This document shows positions 16,165 to 23,679 of a DNA stretch of 51,245 bases, piece after piece. Position 1 is the stretch's first letter, and each line of letters opens with the position of its first letter. The position numbers and the translations under genes are program-made. Under the pieces are notes generated by a model. It worked only from the letters and a program-made list of their open reading frames with translations. It was not told the DNA's origin and ran no database searches. The stretch spans positions 1 to 51,245 of the forward strand of contig CAZXWS010000034.1 of the NCBI GenBank assembly GCA_964644605.1, in the 5' to 3' direction. This stretch comes from CAZLAJ01 sp964644605. GTDB lineage: Bacteria > Patescibacteriota > Microgenomatia > UBA1406 > GWC2-37-13.

Positions 16165-16908
16165 ATGATTCAAAATTACAAAACACGTTTAACTGACAAA
16201 AAATTACTTGCCCCAGAAGTATACTTACTTCGTTTTGAATTACACGAACCGAAAGAGATTGAGTTTATACCAGGCCAGTATGTAATACTGCGTCTTACAA
16301 CTCCAGAGGGTGCTCCTGCCTCCCGCCTTTTTTCTATTGCATCTAGCAATGCTCAAAGAGATTCATTTGAATTACTCATTAAGCTCGAACCATTTGGCCT
16401 TGCCTCTACGTACTTTGATAAACTGCAAGTTGGAGAAGAAGCAACATTCCAAGGTCCAGCGGGTATGTTTCGGTTGAAAGAAAATAAGCACAATAAAATT
16501 TTCCTTATAACCGGAACAGGTTATGCACCTGTGCGGAGCATGTTATTGAATGAATTACGAATGACGAGTGACGAATTACGAATAAACATATTTTGGGGTT
16601 TGCCAACATTTAAAGATATTTATCTCTTTGATGAACTAAAAAAATGGCAGAAAGAACATAGTAACTTTCAATTTAAACTCTGCATATCACGTGAAACAGA
16701 CCTCTCCCCTATCCCATCAGAAGACCAAAAATTCTTTAGGCTTGGTCGCGTAACTAATGGGCTTGATGACATGTTACATGTTACAGGTTCCATGTTACAC
16801 GATACTGATTTCTATCTGTGCGGTAATCGGGAAGTAGTAGAGTCGCTGCGCAGCTATCTTGCAGAAAAAAATATCCCACGGGAAAATATTATTTTTGAGA
16901 AATTTTAA
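16165..16908 (+). CDS. Ferredoxin-NAD(P)H reductase-type flavoprotein with repeat-derived insertions
   Basis: From ATG 16165 the protein has 247 residues: an FAD-binding beta-barrel with RLFSIASS (the RxYS block) and GPAGMFRL, then an NAD(P)-binding domain with GTGYAPVRSML and a C-terminal YLCGNREVVESLR. It would transfer electrons between NAD(P)H and a protein or small acceptor; the partner is unknown. TATAAT (16152-16157), overlapping the previous stop codon, lies 7 nt upstream and decides this start over an ORF opening 23 codons earlier. Residues 130-141 (ELRMTSDELRIN) and about 203-210 are encoded by sequence matching intergenic repeats elsewhere in the window. Confidence 0.82.
   Translation: MIQNYKTRLTDKKLLAPEVYLLRFELHEPKEIEFIPGQYVILRLTTPEGAPASRLFSIASSNAQRDSFELLIKLEPFGLASTYFDKLQVGEEATFQGPAGMFRLKENKHNKIFLITGTGYAPVRSMLLNELRMTSDELRINIFWGLPTFKDIYLFDELKKWQKEHSNFQFKLCISRETDLSPIPSEDQKFFRLGRVTNGLDDMLHVTGSMLHDTDFYLCGNREVVESLRSYLAEKNIPRENIIFEKF
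16552..16583 (+). repeat. AATTACGAAT repeat inside the flavin reductase gene
   Basis: This 32-bp segment, beginning GAATTACGAATGACGAG and ending GACGAATTACGAAT, matches by eye the reverse complement of 39787-39818 at about 27 of 32 positions. It is translated in frame as ELRMTSDELR. Confidence 0.65.
16771..16792 (+). repeat. ATGTTACATG repeat inside the flavin reductase gene
   Basis: ATGTTACATGTTACAGGTTC, followed by CA, matches the reverse complement of the intergenic stretch 20425-20446 at about 19 of 22 positions. It is translated in frame (MLHVTGS). Confidence 0.55.
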
Positions 16909-16937
16909 CTCAGCTCGTTAGAATTCCATCTTATTTC

Positions 16938-17210
16938 TCATAAAATTTGAACTACATCATTCAAAATATATTCTTTTAAGTATTTATCAATAGCTCTATA
17001 ACTTAATAAATCCACTTTCTTACTCAAACTTTCTTCTAAATCTAACTTTAGATCAATAAAAGATAACCCCATATTATTAGGGGGTTCAATCAATATATCA
17101 ACATCGCTCTCTTTATTATGGTCTCCGCGAGCATATGAACCAAATAAAGAATCCCGTTTTACTCCATATTTTTCCAGTATTGGTTTTATTTGCTGTACAA
17201 TGAGTGGCAT
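16938..17210 (-). CDS. MNT-type minimal nucleotidyltransferase (antitoxin-like)
   Basis: The 90-residue protein has the nucleotidyltransferase core LFGSYARGDHNKESDVDILIE, with the GS motif and DxD metal ligands (D-V-D). Its size and single domain match MNT proteins of HEPN-MNT toxin-antitoxin pairs, where MNT modifies the HEPN toxin by AMPylation. No HEPN gene is adjacent, so it is an orphan here. TATACT (17219-17224) lies 8 nt from the ATG. It diverges from a Phd/RelE-type operon, grouping two antitoxin types back to back. Confidence 0.85.
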   Translation of the reverse strand: MPLIVQQIKPILEKYGVKRDSLFGSYARGDHNKESDVDILIEPPNNMGLSFIDLKLDLEESLSKKVDLLSYRAIDKYLKEYILNDVVQIL

Positions 17211-17312
17211 ATATGTATAGTATACAATATAATCCTGATACGCTTAAATTATGACCGGAATAAGCATGTCCCAAACTTTCTCCTAATCTCAATAATTTGA
17301 CTATAATAATTC

Positions 17313-17341
17313 TTGAATATCTGTACAGAATTCTGTAAAAT
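17313..17341 (+). promoter_or_regulatory. Promoter of the toxin-antitoxin operon
   Basis: TTGAAT (17313-17318), a 17-nt spacer and TAAAAT (17336-17341) end exactly 6 nt before the antitoxin ATG. Confidence 0.7.
17324..17337. promoter_or_regulatory. Palindromic operator in the toxin-antitoxin promoter
   Basis: TACAGAATTCTGTA is a perfect 14-bp palindrome filling the spacer and touching the -10 box. The overlapping TGTACA (17322-17327) is the core described for YefM operators. Binding by the antitoxin here would block RNA polymerase, as expected of autoregulated toxin-antitoxin operons. Confidence 0.65.
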
Positions 17342-17347
17342 TTAGAT

Positions 17348-17671
17348 ATGACACATATTTTGCCCATAACCAAAGCACGAGAAAATTTAACCAAAATGGT
17401 TACGAATGCTCAAAAAAACCTCGATGAGTATATTATCACGGTAAATGGTTCACCAGCCGCTGTACTCATTTCTGCTGATGAGTATGATTCGTGGAAAGAG
17501 ACAAATGAAATAGTATCCGACCCCCAATTAATGAAAAACATACAAGAAGGGGAAAAAGATATACAGAAAGGTAATATATATGATTTAGAGGATGTAAAAA
17601 ACGAATTAGACATATATAACATTTATCATGTATCGGATAAAACTTACCGCAAGGGCAAAAAAAGAACTTAA
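17348..17671 (+). CDS. Phd/YefM-family antitoxin
   Basis: The 107-residue protein has the Phd/YefM DNA-binding fold at its N-terminus (ILPITKARENLTKMVTNAQ, then YIITVNGSPAAVLISADEYDSW) and a flexible acidic C-terminus that would wrap the toxin. It should neutralise the downstream RelE/ParE-like toxin and repress the operon through the palindrome in its promoter. Unusually, the last 44 nt overlap the toxin gene in another frame, adding a basic tail (DKTYRKGKKRT) absent from typical family members. Leaderless start. Confidence 0.88.
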   Translation: MTHILPITKARENLTKMVTNAQKNLDEYIITVNGSPAAVLISADEYDSWKETNEIVSDPQLMKNIQEGEKDIQKGNIYDLEDVKNELDIYNIYHVSDKTYRKGKKRT

Positions 17672-17882
17672 ACTGCTGAAACGTACACATCAAGTAGCGA
17701 TTTTAGCAGCTCTTGAGGATATCAAAGATAAACCACTGGTTTACGGAAAACCTCTGCAAAGACAATTAAAAGGGAAATATAGCTATAAATTAAGTGTGTA
17801 CAGAATCATTTACACAATACATAAAAAAGACAACCTAATCTACATACTTACCGTAGGCCATAGGTCAAAGGTTTATGATTAA
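17628..17882 (+). CDS. RelE/ParE-family toxin
   Basis: This 84-residue protein starts YRIKLTARAKKELKLLKR and continues with KPLQRQLKGKYSYKLSVYRIIYTIHKKDNLIYILTVGHRSKVY, split across the conserved beta-sheet core of RelE/ParE toxins (YRIIY and VGHRxxVY). RelE members cleave mRNA in the ribosome and ParE members inhibit gyrase; the terminal H-R-x-x-V-Y favours a RelE-like activity, but this is inference. It starts inside the antitoxin gene with a 44-nt overlap, which should couple the two translations. Confidence 0.88.
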   Translation: MYRIKLTARAKKELKLLKRTHQVAILAALEDIKDKPLVYGKPLQRQLKGKYSYKLSVYRIIYTIHKKDNLIYILTVGHRSKVYD

Positions 17883-17896
17883 AAATTTTTTATAAA

Positions 17897-18124
17897 ATGG
17901 AAAAAATAAAAATCGGCAAGTATCAGCATTATAAAGGCAAGTTTTATAATGTAATCGGTGTTGCAAGACATTCTGAGACTTTAGAAAAGCTTGTAGTTTA
18001 CATAGCACTGTATAAGAGTGAAGAATTTGGTGAGAATGCTCTCTGGGTACGTCCTTTGTCTATGTTTACTGAAGAGATAGAAATTAATGACAAAAAAATT
18101 CCTCGATTCAAATTTATTCAATAA
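17897..18124 (+). CDS. DUF1653 protein
   Basis: The 75-residue protein is almost entirely the DUF1653 domain: GKYQHYKGKFYNVIGVARHS, ETLEKLVVYIALY, LWVRPLSMFTEEI and PRFKFI. It is a small beta-rich cytoplasmic family with no defined function. It follows the toxin gene after 14 nt and is probably read from the same transcript, although nothing ties it to toxin-antitoxin function. Confidence 0.85.
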   Translation: MEKIKIGKYQHYKGKFYNVIGVARHSETLEKLVVYIALYKSEEFGENALWVRPLSMFTEEIEINDKKIPRFKFIQ

Positions 18125-18145
18125 GTATTGAATAAAGTATTGAAT

Positions 18146-18171
18146 ATGGACAGGTCGCGACCTGTCCCTAC
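18146..18171. repeat. GTAG palindrome, nearly complete copy
   Basis: ATGGACAGGTCGCGACCTGT, followed by CCCTAC, is the family A palindrome with one half-site lacking GTAG. It lies between the DUF1653 gene and the convergent S1 gene. Confidence 0.8.
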
Positions 18172-18192
18172 ATTAATATTATTAAGGACTAC

Positions 18193-19281
18193 TTAACGGT
18201 AGAGGATTGGTTTTTCGGTTTGAGGAAGGAGGAGACTCATGCGGCGGTCTTTTTTATTGACGCGCTCAATGTATGCTTTGATTTTTTGACCAATTTCAAT
18301 GTTCTCTTCACCAGTTAGTTTACTGATGTGTATAAGACCTTCGATACCTGGTTCAAGGCGGACAAAAACACCATATTTTTCTTTACGAACAACTTCGCCG
18401 GTAACTTCTTTATCCTTTGGATATTTCTCTTCAATTGTGTGCCATGGGTCAGTAGATAAACGTTTGATAGAAAGATTGAGTTTCAAATCATTTTCATTCT
18501 TTTCTACGACAACAACATCGATCACATCACCAACATGTACATAACGGGAGGCGTCTGATACTTTTTCCCATGATATTTCTGAGATGTGAATAAGTCCTTC
18601 GACTCCTTCAACTTCGCAGAAAATACCAAATTCGGAAACACCTAGTACTTTTGCTTTATACGTTCCGCCTTCTTTGATTTTGTCGAAACGTTCTCGTAAG
18701 TCTTTGGTAGAAATATGAAGTGCTGATGCTTTTTGAGAAACAACCAAGCGATTTTTTTCTTCATCAACTTCTAAAATTTTTACTTTGATTTTTTGTCCGT
18801 GCAGTTTTTCTGGTTCATCCATAAAATCTTGTGTTAGTTGTATTTTTGGAATAACGCCGCGAATGCCCATAAAATCAACAAACACGCCGCCTTTACCATA
18901 CTCACCACACACAACCTCAAGTTCTTCTTCATTTTCTTTCTTTTCTTTTAAGATATCCCATTTTCCTTTTTGGAAGAATCGGTTGAGCGAAATTACTGGA
19001 AAACCATCTTTTGATTCTGGAGTAATAATGCGTACTTTTACTTTTCCGCCTTCTTTTAAGAATGGAAGATAGGTAGATATTTCTTTTAACTCCAAATCAC
19101 CAAGAACTCCATATGCTTTTGCACCTACATCAAACAACACGCCTTTTCGTGAGATAGATACAATAGCCGCTTCAACTTCCTGACCTTTTCGCAAAGGTGT
19201 GGGGTGATGGGATTGAAGTAAAGCTTCCATGGGATGCATAGCTGCATCCGCTTTTTTTTCAGTAGTAGTTTTTTTTGGCAT
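18193..19281 (-). CDS. rpsA: Ribosomal protein S1 (four S1 domains)
   Basis: This 362-residue protein has four S1 RNA-binding repeats at about residues 34-104, 118-185, 205-273 and 292-354; the third and fourth carry the clearest signatures (FGIFCEVEGVEGLIHISEIS, YGVFVRLEPGIEGLIHISKL). It is shorter than six-domain E. coli S1, as in many Gram-positives and CPR. It should tether mRNA to the 30S subunit. Unlike most genes here it has a Shine-Dalgarno, AGGAGGA (19292-19298), and a leader with a small CGAG/CTCG hairpin, where autoregulation could act. Confidence 0.93.
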   Translation of the reverse strand: MPKKTTTEKKADAAMHPMEALLQSHHPTPLRKGQEVEAAIVSISRKGVLFDVGAKAYGVLGDLELKEISTYLPFLKEGGKVKVRIITPESKDGFPVISLNRFFQKGKWDILKEKKENEEELEVVCGEYGKGGVFVDFMGIRGVIPKIQLTQDFMDEPEKLHGQKIKVKILEVDEEKNRLVVSQKASALHISTKDLRERFDKIKEGGTYKAKVLGVSEFGIFCEVEGVEGLIHISEISWEKVSDASRYVHVGDVIDVVVVEKNENDLKLNLSIKRLSTDPWHTIEEKYPKDKEVTGEVVRKEKYGVFVRLEPGIEGLIHISKLTGEENIEIGQKIKAYIERVNKKDRRMSLLLPQTEKPILYR

Positions 19282-19499
19282 TAGTTAAAATTCCTCCTTT
19301 TGTCCCGAGTGCTCGGAATCAAGATGTAATACTATAACAAATCAATTTTAAAAAAACAAGCTGTAATTGCTCCCCTCGTAACATTATTACAGGCAAAAAT
19401 CAAGGTTGTAAAACTAGTTTTATAGTATAAAATATATAGAGATCTGTTTTTATAAGAGATTAAAGTTTATTGAACGGATCGTATAAAACAAGAGGTTGT

Positions 19500-19539
19500 G
19501 GTTTCTAGATATACAAAAAGACTTGTATTATCTAGAACC
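19500..19539. promoter_or_regulatory. 17/6/17 inverted repeat in the Xer-like gene's promoter
   Basis: The left arm 19500-19516 (GGTTTCTAGATATACAA) and right arm 19523-19539 (TTGTATTATCTAGAACC) are reverse complements apart from one inserted T and one missing A, and flank the 6-nt core AAAGAC. A 6-bp centre between arms is the geometry of Xer/dif-type sites. The right arm contains the -35 box of the Xer-like gene. I infer an operator or recombination-type binding site. Confidence 0.6.
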
Positions 19540-19551
19540 ATATGATATACT
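19523..19551 (+). promoter_or_regulatory. Promoter of the Xer-like gene
   Basis: TTGTAT (19523-19528), a 17-nt spacer and TATACT (19546-19551) end 8 nt before ATG 19560. This fixes the start at MDNYFLP rather than at an ATG six codons upstream, which lies inside the promoter. Confidence 0.7.
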
Positions 19552-19559
19552 ATAGGATT

Positions 19560-20420
19560 ATGGATAATTATTTTTTGCCCTCTTTGCTGGAGAAATTTGT
19601 AAAAAATCTTCAAAGCCAGGGGAAATCACAGTTCACTATTGTCGCTTACAAAAAGGATCTTGAACAATTCATCGGGTACCTTACTTCAAAAGAAAAAAGC
19701 GATATTCGTGAAATTAAAAAGGAAAATATTGAAGGATTTATAAATAAACTCCTAGAGGATAACTATACAAAAAAATCTGCGAGTAGAAAACTCAACTCTA
19801 TTCGTACATTCTTGCGCTTCTTAAAAAATGAAGGAGTGATTGAACAAAATCCATCACTCTATGTTTCTCATCCCAAATATCAACAAAATGCTCCCCGTAT
19901 ATTTAGTAAATTAGAGTACCGTGCATTACGTGACTTTGCAAAAGAAGACCCACGAACCTATGCGTTAGTAGAACTTCTTTTACAAACAGGTATTAAAATT
20001 GGAGAACTTGCTAATATTCGCGTGCAAGATATTAAAAATGATGCACTTCACATACAAAGTTATGGAACTTCACCCGGACGTGATGTGCCTTTAAATAAAG
20101 CGGCTAAAAAAGCGGTTGATGATTACTTAAACGTACGCTCTGATTCTCAAAATGAGTACTTATTTATTACGCGAACTGGTAAACCGCTATTGGTAAGAAA
20201 TATTCGCCAAATTATTACCCGCTGTTTTAGAGAGGTAGGCGTAGAGAATGCTACTGTAAATGACCTTCGCAATACATTTATTGCTCATCAGTTAATGAGT
20301 GGCTCTTCTATTGAATACATCGGAAAAATTGTCGGCCACAAACGACTTTCTTCTACCGAACGCTTCCTCAACCTCGTAAAAGAAGAGGCTGAGAAAAAAG
20401 AAAAATTGGGAGAACTTTGA
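19560..20420 (+). CDS. Xer-like tyrosine recombinase family protein lacking catalytic residues
   Basis: This 286-residue protein has the SAM-like N-terminal DNA-binding domain (residues 1-90, TIVAYKKDLEQFIGYL and RKLNSIRTFLRFL) and a C-terminal phage-integrase fold. Compared with XerD, TGLRxSEL reads TGIKIGEL (Arg to Lys), HxLRH reads VNDLRN (both His to Asn, Arg kept), the GKGxK hairpin Lys is not evident (YGTSPGR), GH is kept (VGHKRLS), and the nucleophilic Tyr is Phe (STERFL). It should bind DNA but not cleave it by the usual mechanism. A leaderless promoter overlaps a large inverted repeat. Confidence 0.8.
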   Translation: MDNYFLPSLLEKFVKNLQSQGKSQFTIVAYKKDLEQFIGYLTSKEKSDIREIKKENIEGFINKLLEDNYTKKSASRKLNSIRTFLRFLKNEGVIEQNPSLYVSHPKYQQNAPRIFSKLEYRALRDFAKEDPRTYALVELLLQTGIKIGELANIRVQDIKNDALHIQSYGTSPGRDVPLNKAAKKAVDDYLNVRSDSQNEYLFITRTGKPLLVRNIRQIITRCFREVGVENATVNDLRNTFIAHQLMSGSSIEYIGKIVGHKRLSSTERFLNLVKEEAEKKEKLGEL

Positions 20421-20424
20421 TTCG

Positions 20425-20446
20425 TGAAACGTGTATCATGTAACAT
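20425..20446. repeat. ATGTTACATG-family repeat copy
   Basis: Read on the minus strand this is ATGTTACATGATACACG followed by TTTCA, immediately after the Xer-like gene. It matches the segment inside the flavin reductase gene at 16771-16792. Confidence 0.5.
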
Positions 20447-20455
20447 AAAACAACG

Positions 20456-20555
20456 AAAATCCAAAGTTCAAAACTCAAATATCAAACCAAATCAAAAATC
20501 AAAATTTTAGATTTTGATATTATTTTGAAATTTAGATTTTGTAATTTGAATTTAA
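20456..20555. repeat. AAATCCAAA-family AT-rich inverted repeat
   Basis: The stretch begins AAATCCAAAGTTCAAAACTC, has the core TCAAAATTTTAGATTTTGA, and ends with TTGAATTT-type words. It resembles the 6707-6816 element but is more degenerate. It fills the gap before the RNase H gene. Confidence 0.55.
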
Positions 20556-20596
20556 GTACTAACGATTAATGTTAGTTGTTATACACTTGACATTCT

Positions 20597-21010
20597 ATGC
20601 TCCTAACTATATATACCGATGGCGGATCTTCAGGTAATCCCGGGCCAGCCGCTTCTGCATTCGTACTCTACAAAGACACTGAAGTTATTTTTACTCACTC
20701 AGAAAAAATCGGAATCAAAACAAATAATTTTGCTGAGTATACGGCATTAATGCTTGCTTTAAAAAAGGTAAGTCAATTACTAAAAGAAGAAGAGTATAAA
20801 AATACAACTGAAATAAAAGTGTTCTCAGATTCAGAGTTAATGGTACGTCAGGTTAATGGTATATATAAAATAAAAAATCCAGAAATTAAAGACTTCATTA
20901 TTCAACTGCGATTACTTGAAGCTGAGATTAAAATACCAATCACATACACGCATATTCTTCGGGAAAAAAACTCTCTTGCAGATTCACTGGTGAGAAAAGA
21001 ACTGTATTAA
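20597..21010 (+). CDS. rnhA: Ribonuclease HI
   Basis: This 137-residue enzyme cleaves RNA in RNA-DNA hybrids. The acidic active site is complete: the first Asp in YTDGGSSGNPGPAAS, Glu in NNFAEYTALMLAL, Asp in KVFSDSELMVRQVNG, and the last Asp in REKNSLADSLVRKEL. No basic handle is present, as in the shorter archaeal/Bacillus-type RNases HI. It is convergent with dnaN and lies near the candidate origin, which suits primer and R-loop removal. No Shine-Dalgarno is seen and the promoter assignment is unclear. Confidence 0.92.
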   Translation: MLLTIYTDGGSSGNPGPAASAFVLYKDTEVIFTHSEKIGIKTNNFAEYTALMLALKKVSQLLKEEEYKNTTEIKVFSDSELMVRQVNGIYKIKNPEIKDFIIQLRLLEAEIKIPITYTHILREKNSLADSLVRKELY

Positions 21011-21018
21011 TAACGTCA

Positions 21019-21056
21019 TTCTGGCTTGCCTTCCGAATCGGAGGGATTGTCCAGAA
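21019..21056. terminator. Stem-loop between convergent rnhA and dnaN
   Basis: Outer arms TTCTGG (21019-21024) and CCAGAA (21051-21056) enclose an inner stem around CTTCCGA/TCGGAGG. It lies between two converging genes and could end both transcripts. There is no long T-run on either side, so this is a structural guess. Confidence 0.5.
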
Positions 21057-21113
21057 TCAGACGAATTGCTTTTGATACACTCAGTATGAGCACGCCATAA
21101 TAACGATAATTTT

Positions 21114-22211
21114 TTATCCTTCTTGAATACGCACTGGCATTATGATGTGAAGAAAGTCTTTATTTTTTTCTGATTTAAAAACAACTGGAGCATTGGAACG
21201 GAGTAACTCAATAATGATTTTTTCATCATCCACATGATTTAGGAAATCGAGTAAGAACTTAAAGTTAAATGCGACTTTATGTTCTTCCCCTTCTAAGGTA
21301 ATTTCCTGAAACGCGACATTTTCTTCCTCACCTTGTACTTTCGGTTTAATACGAAGACCATCTTTTGTGAACTCTAGAATTATCACGTTGGAATAATCGC
21401 GGGCAAAAACTGAAATAAGCCGAACATTACGCAGTAGTTCCTCACGTTCCACTATAGCTGTTGCGGTTTTTTCTGTAGGGATGACTCGATCAAATGGGGG
21501 GAACTCTCCATCAATTAGCCGGGTATAAAATTCCAAGTCACCAAGTTTAAACAAAATTATTTTTTCTTGAGGTGAGTAACTCAACACGAGTTCCTTTTGA
21601 TCTTTTACATATTTGAGAACTTCACCTAAAAATGATGCCGGAATAATAACCGACGGCAACTCTATTTCTTTTTTTGTTTTAATAAGTGATAATCGAAAGC
21701 CATCCGTTGAAACCATAATTAAATCCTCATTCGTAACGAAGTTAACACCGGTAAGCGTAGGACGTGCGTCATCGTTTGATGCGGCAAATAAGACATATGG
21801 TAAATTGTTTTTAAAAAAAGAAGTTTTTAATGTCTGTTCTTTCTCAGAAATTACTGGAGGCATGGGGAAATCTTCAGCGACCATAAGGGCAAAATTTCCT
21901 TTTGTTTTTCCTTTGGTTATTAAAAGTTGTTTATCTGTGATATCGACTTCTAATGGTCCACCTGGCAACAGATTAACAAACTCACCCACTTTGCGTGGGT
22001 CAATAATACACTGCATTTCTCCATCTGTTTTCAGTGCTATGGCAGCATGAAAAAAAGAGTTAAGATTAGTTGAGTAAAAATGAATCTTTTCACCATCTGT
22101 TTTTAATAAGACTCCTTGCAATGTTGGTATTGTGGAAAGTTTACTGGAAGTAAAGTGGGAAGAGCGAGTGAGGTTTTCTAATAAAATATCTTTTTCTATG
22201 GTGAATTTCAT
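21114..22211 (-). CDS. dnaN: DNA polymerase III beta sliding clamp
   Basis: From ATG 22211 this is a 365-residue protein with the three repeated clamp domains (about 1-120, 125-245, 250-365). Typical segments are MKFTIEKDILLENL, TNEDLIMVSTDGFRLSLI and the C-terminal HIIMPVRIQ, the clamp's conserved end (MPMRL in E. coli). It forms the ring tethering polymerase III to DNA. -10 TATATA (22217-22222) is 5 nt from this ATG, ruling out the TTG five codons upstream. The dnaA gene precedes it on the same strand, the classical dnaA-dnaN order. Confidence 0.96.
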   Translation of the reverse strand: MKFTIEKDILLENLTRSSHFTSSKLSTIPTLQGVLLKTDGEKIHFYSTNLNSFFHAAIALKTDGEMQCIIDPRKVGEFVNLLPGGPLEVDITDKQLLITKGKTKGNFALMVAEDFPMPPVISEKEQTLKTSFFKNNLPYVLFAASNDDARPTLTGVNFVTNEDLIMVSTDGFRLSLIKTKKEIELPSVIIPASFLGEVLKYVKDQKELVLSYSPQEKIILFKLGDLEFYTRLIDGEFPPFDRVIPTEKTATAIVEREELLRNVRLISVFARDYSNVIILEFTKDGLRIKPKVQGEEENVAFQEITLEGEEHKVAFNFKFLLDFLNHVDDEKIIIELLRSNAPVVFKSEKNKDFLHIIMPVRIQEG

Positions 22212-22226
22212 TTCTTTATATAGCAA

Positions 22227-22260
22227 ATAGTAGTAGTAGTAACTGTGTATAAGTGTATAA
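22227..22260 (-). other. Candidate origin-unwinding element: tandem DnaA boxes plus DnaA-trio-like repeats
   Basis: On the minus strand TTATACACT (22252-22260) and TTATACACA (22244-22252) lie head to tail, one mismatch or two from TTATCCACA. They are followed by TTACTACTACTACTA (22229-22243), whose complement is a TAG-repeat array. Tandem boxes followed by DnaA-trios is the basal unwinding layout known from the dnaA-dnaN gap of Bacillus oriC. The location, between dnaA and dnaN, is the same. Confidence 0.6.
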
Positions 22261-22330
22261 AATTTAGTTTAGATTTTCAAGACAAAATAAATCGAAAAAA
22301 AACTCTGTTTACGCCACGTGGACGGCATGT

Positions 22331-23665
22331 TTATGAAAAGATGGTTTGGACTATTGTATCAATCTCTCTTTTCAATTCTTGGTTCTGGGTAATTAAGTGC
22401 CCTATCTTATCACTGCCGTGAATAACTGTGGTGTGATCCTTACGTTTCAAAATATACGCTATTTCTTCCAATTTTAAACCAAGATGGTTTCGCAGTATAT
22501 ACATAGCTACTTGCCTCGGCATGACGATGTTACTGTCACGCTTGATGCCTTTTAAGTGTGATTGTTTTACGTTATAGAATGTGCAGATTGATTTGATAAC
22601 ATCGCCTGCATTTACTTTTTTCTTTTTCACTTCTATCTTTTCATGGAAGAATACCTCAACATCACCCACATCAATAGAGTCTTTTACACCGAGTGTTTTT
22701 GCGTAAATAGAGAGAAGTGTCCCCTCCAGTGCCCTCGTATCACTTACATGCTCAGAAATTGTTTTTGCGGCTTCTATTTCCAGATTAATGTTTTTTTCTT
22801 GTGCTTTAATGAGCAAGATAGCAGTACGCAGCTCAAAATCTGGTGACTGGACATCAACTATCAAGCCGCCAGAGAATCGTGAACGAAGGCGATCTTCAAG
22901 GTTTCTTATTTCATGCGGTGGACGATCTGAAGTAAGAATGATTTGGCCACCACCAGAAACTACTGAGTTAAAGGTGTGAAAAAACTCCTCTTGGATCGTC
23001 TCTTTTCCTGCAATAAATTGGACATCATCAACAATGAGCATATCCAGCCCGCGATACTTGCGACGAAAATTGGCAGTGGTCTTGCCGCGAATAGATTCGA
23101 TAAGTTCGTTAGTAAAATTATCACCGGGACAAAAATAAATTTTTTTCTTTTCATCAGACTCTAAAATCTTACGGGCAACCGATTGGGCTATGTGGGTCTT
23201 CCCTACTCCGACGCCCCCATAGAGAAAAAGCGGATTATACGCTTTCCCGGGATTTGCGGCAATTGCTTGGCCTGCAGCAAATGCCACTTGATTGGTTGAG
23301 GAGACAGCGAAGTTGTCAAAACTATATTTCGGATTGAGGCCAGATCGAATGATAAGATCGTTGGTGGAAGGTTGGAACTGCAGTAAGGGAGCTTCCTCTT
23401 CTTTACGGTTTTTCGGCTTTTTGAGTTGAACAACAGTAAAGACTATCTTTAGTTTTTTATCGAGGTGTTCATGCAGAATCTTTTCAATTTCAGGTCTTTT
23501 TTTTTCTAAATAAAAAATCATTCCTTGATTCTCACAGCCAAGAATTATTTCGTCTTCTTTTAATTCAACAGGAATGAGTTGTTTTAAAAGTGAGTATAAC
23601 GTGGGAATCTGTTTTTGTTCTGCGGAAAGTGATTGTAAAAAGTCGGCCCAGACAGTCAAAAGCAT
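22331..23665 (-). CDS. dnaA: Chromosomal replication initiator DnaA
   Basis: This 444-residue AAA+ ATPase has the N-terminal helicase-interaction domain (about 1-85), a short linker, the ATPase core (YSFDNFAVSSTNQVA, Walker A GGVGVGKTHIAQS, Walker B MLIVDDVQFIAG), and domain IV with the DnaA-box-binding helix-turn-helix (PRQVAMYILRNHL, LKRKDHTTVIHGSDKI). It binds origin boxes and opens the duplex. A TATTAA box (23671-23676) lies 5 nt before the ATG, and the presumed -35 overlaps a palindromic DnaA-box pair, suggesting autoregulation. Length is typical. Confidence 0.97.
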   Translation of the reverse strand: MLLTVWADFLQSLSAEQKQIPTLYSLLKQLIPVELKEDEIILGCENQGMIFYLEKKRPEIEKILHEHLDKKLKIVFTVVQLKKPKNRKEEEAPLLQFQPSTNDLIIRSGLNPKYSFDNFAVSSTNQVAFAAGQAIAANPGKAYNPLFLYGGVGVGKTHIAQSVARKILESDEKKKIYFCPGDNFTNELIESIRGKTTANFRRKYRGLDMLIVDDVQFIAGKETIQEEFFHTFNSVVSGGGQIILTSDRPPHEIRNLEDRLRSRFSGGLIVDVQSPDFELRTAILLIKAQEKNINLEIEAAKTISEHVSDTRALEGTLLSIYAKTLGVKDSIDVGDVEVFFHEKIEVKKKKVNAGDVIKSICTFYNVKQSHLKGIKRDSNIVMPRQVAMYILRNHLGLKLEEIAYILKRKDHTTVIHGSDKIGHLITQNQELKREIDTIVQTIFS

Positions 23666-23679
23666 GTGTGTTAATAAAA

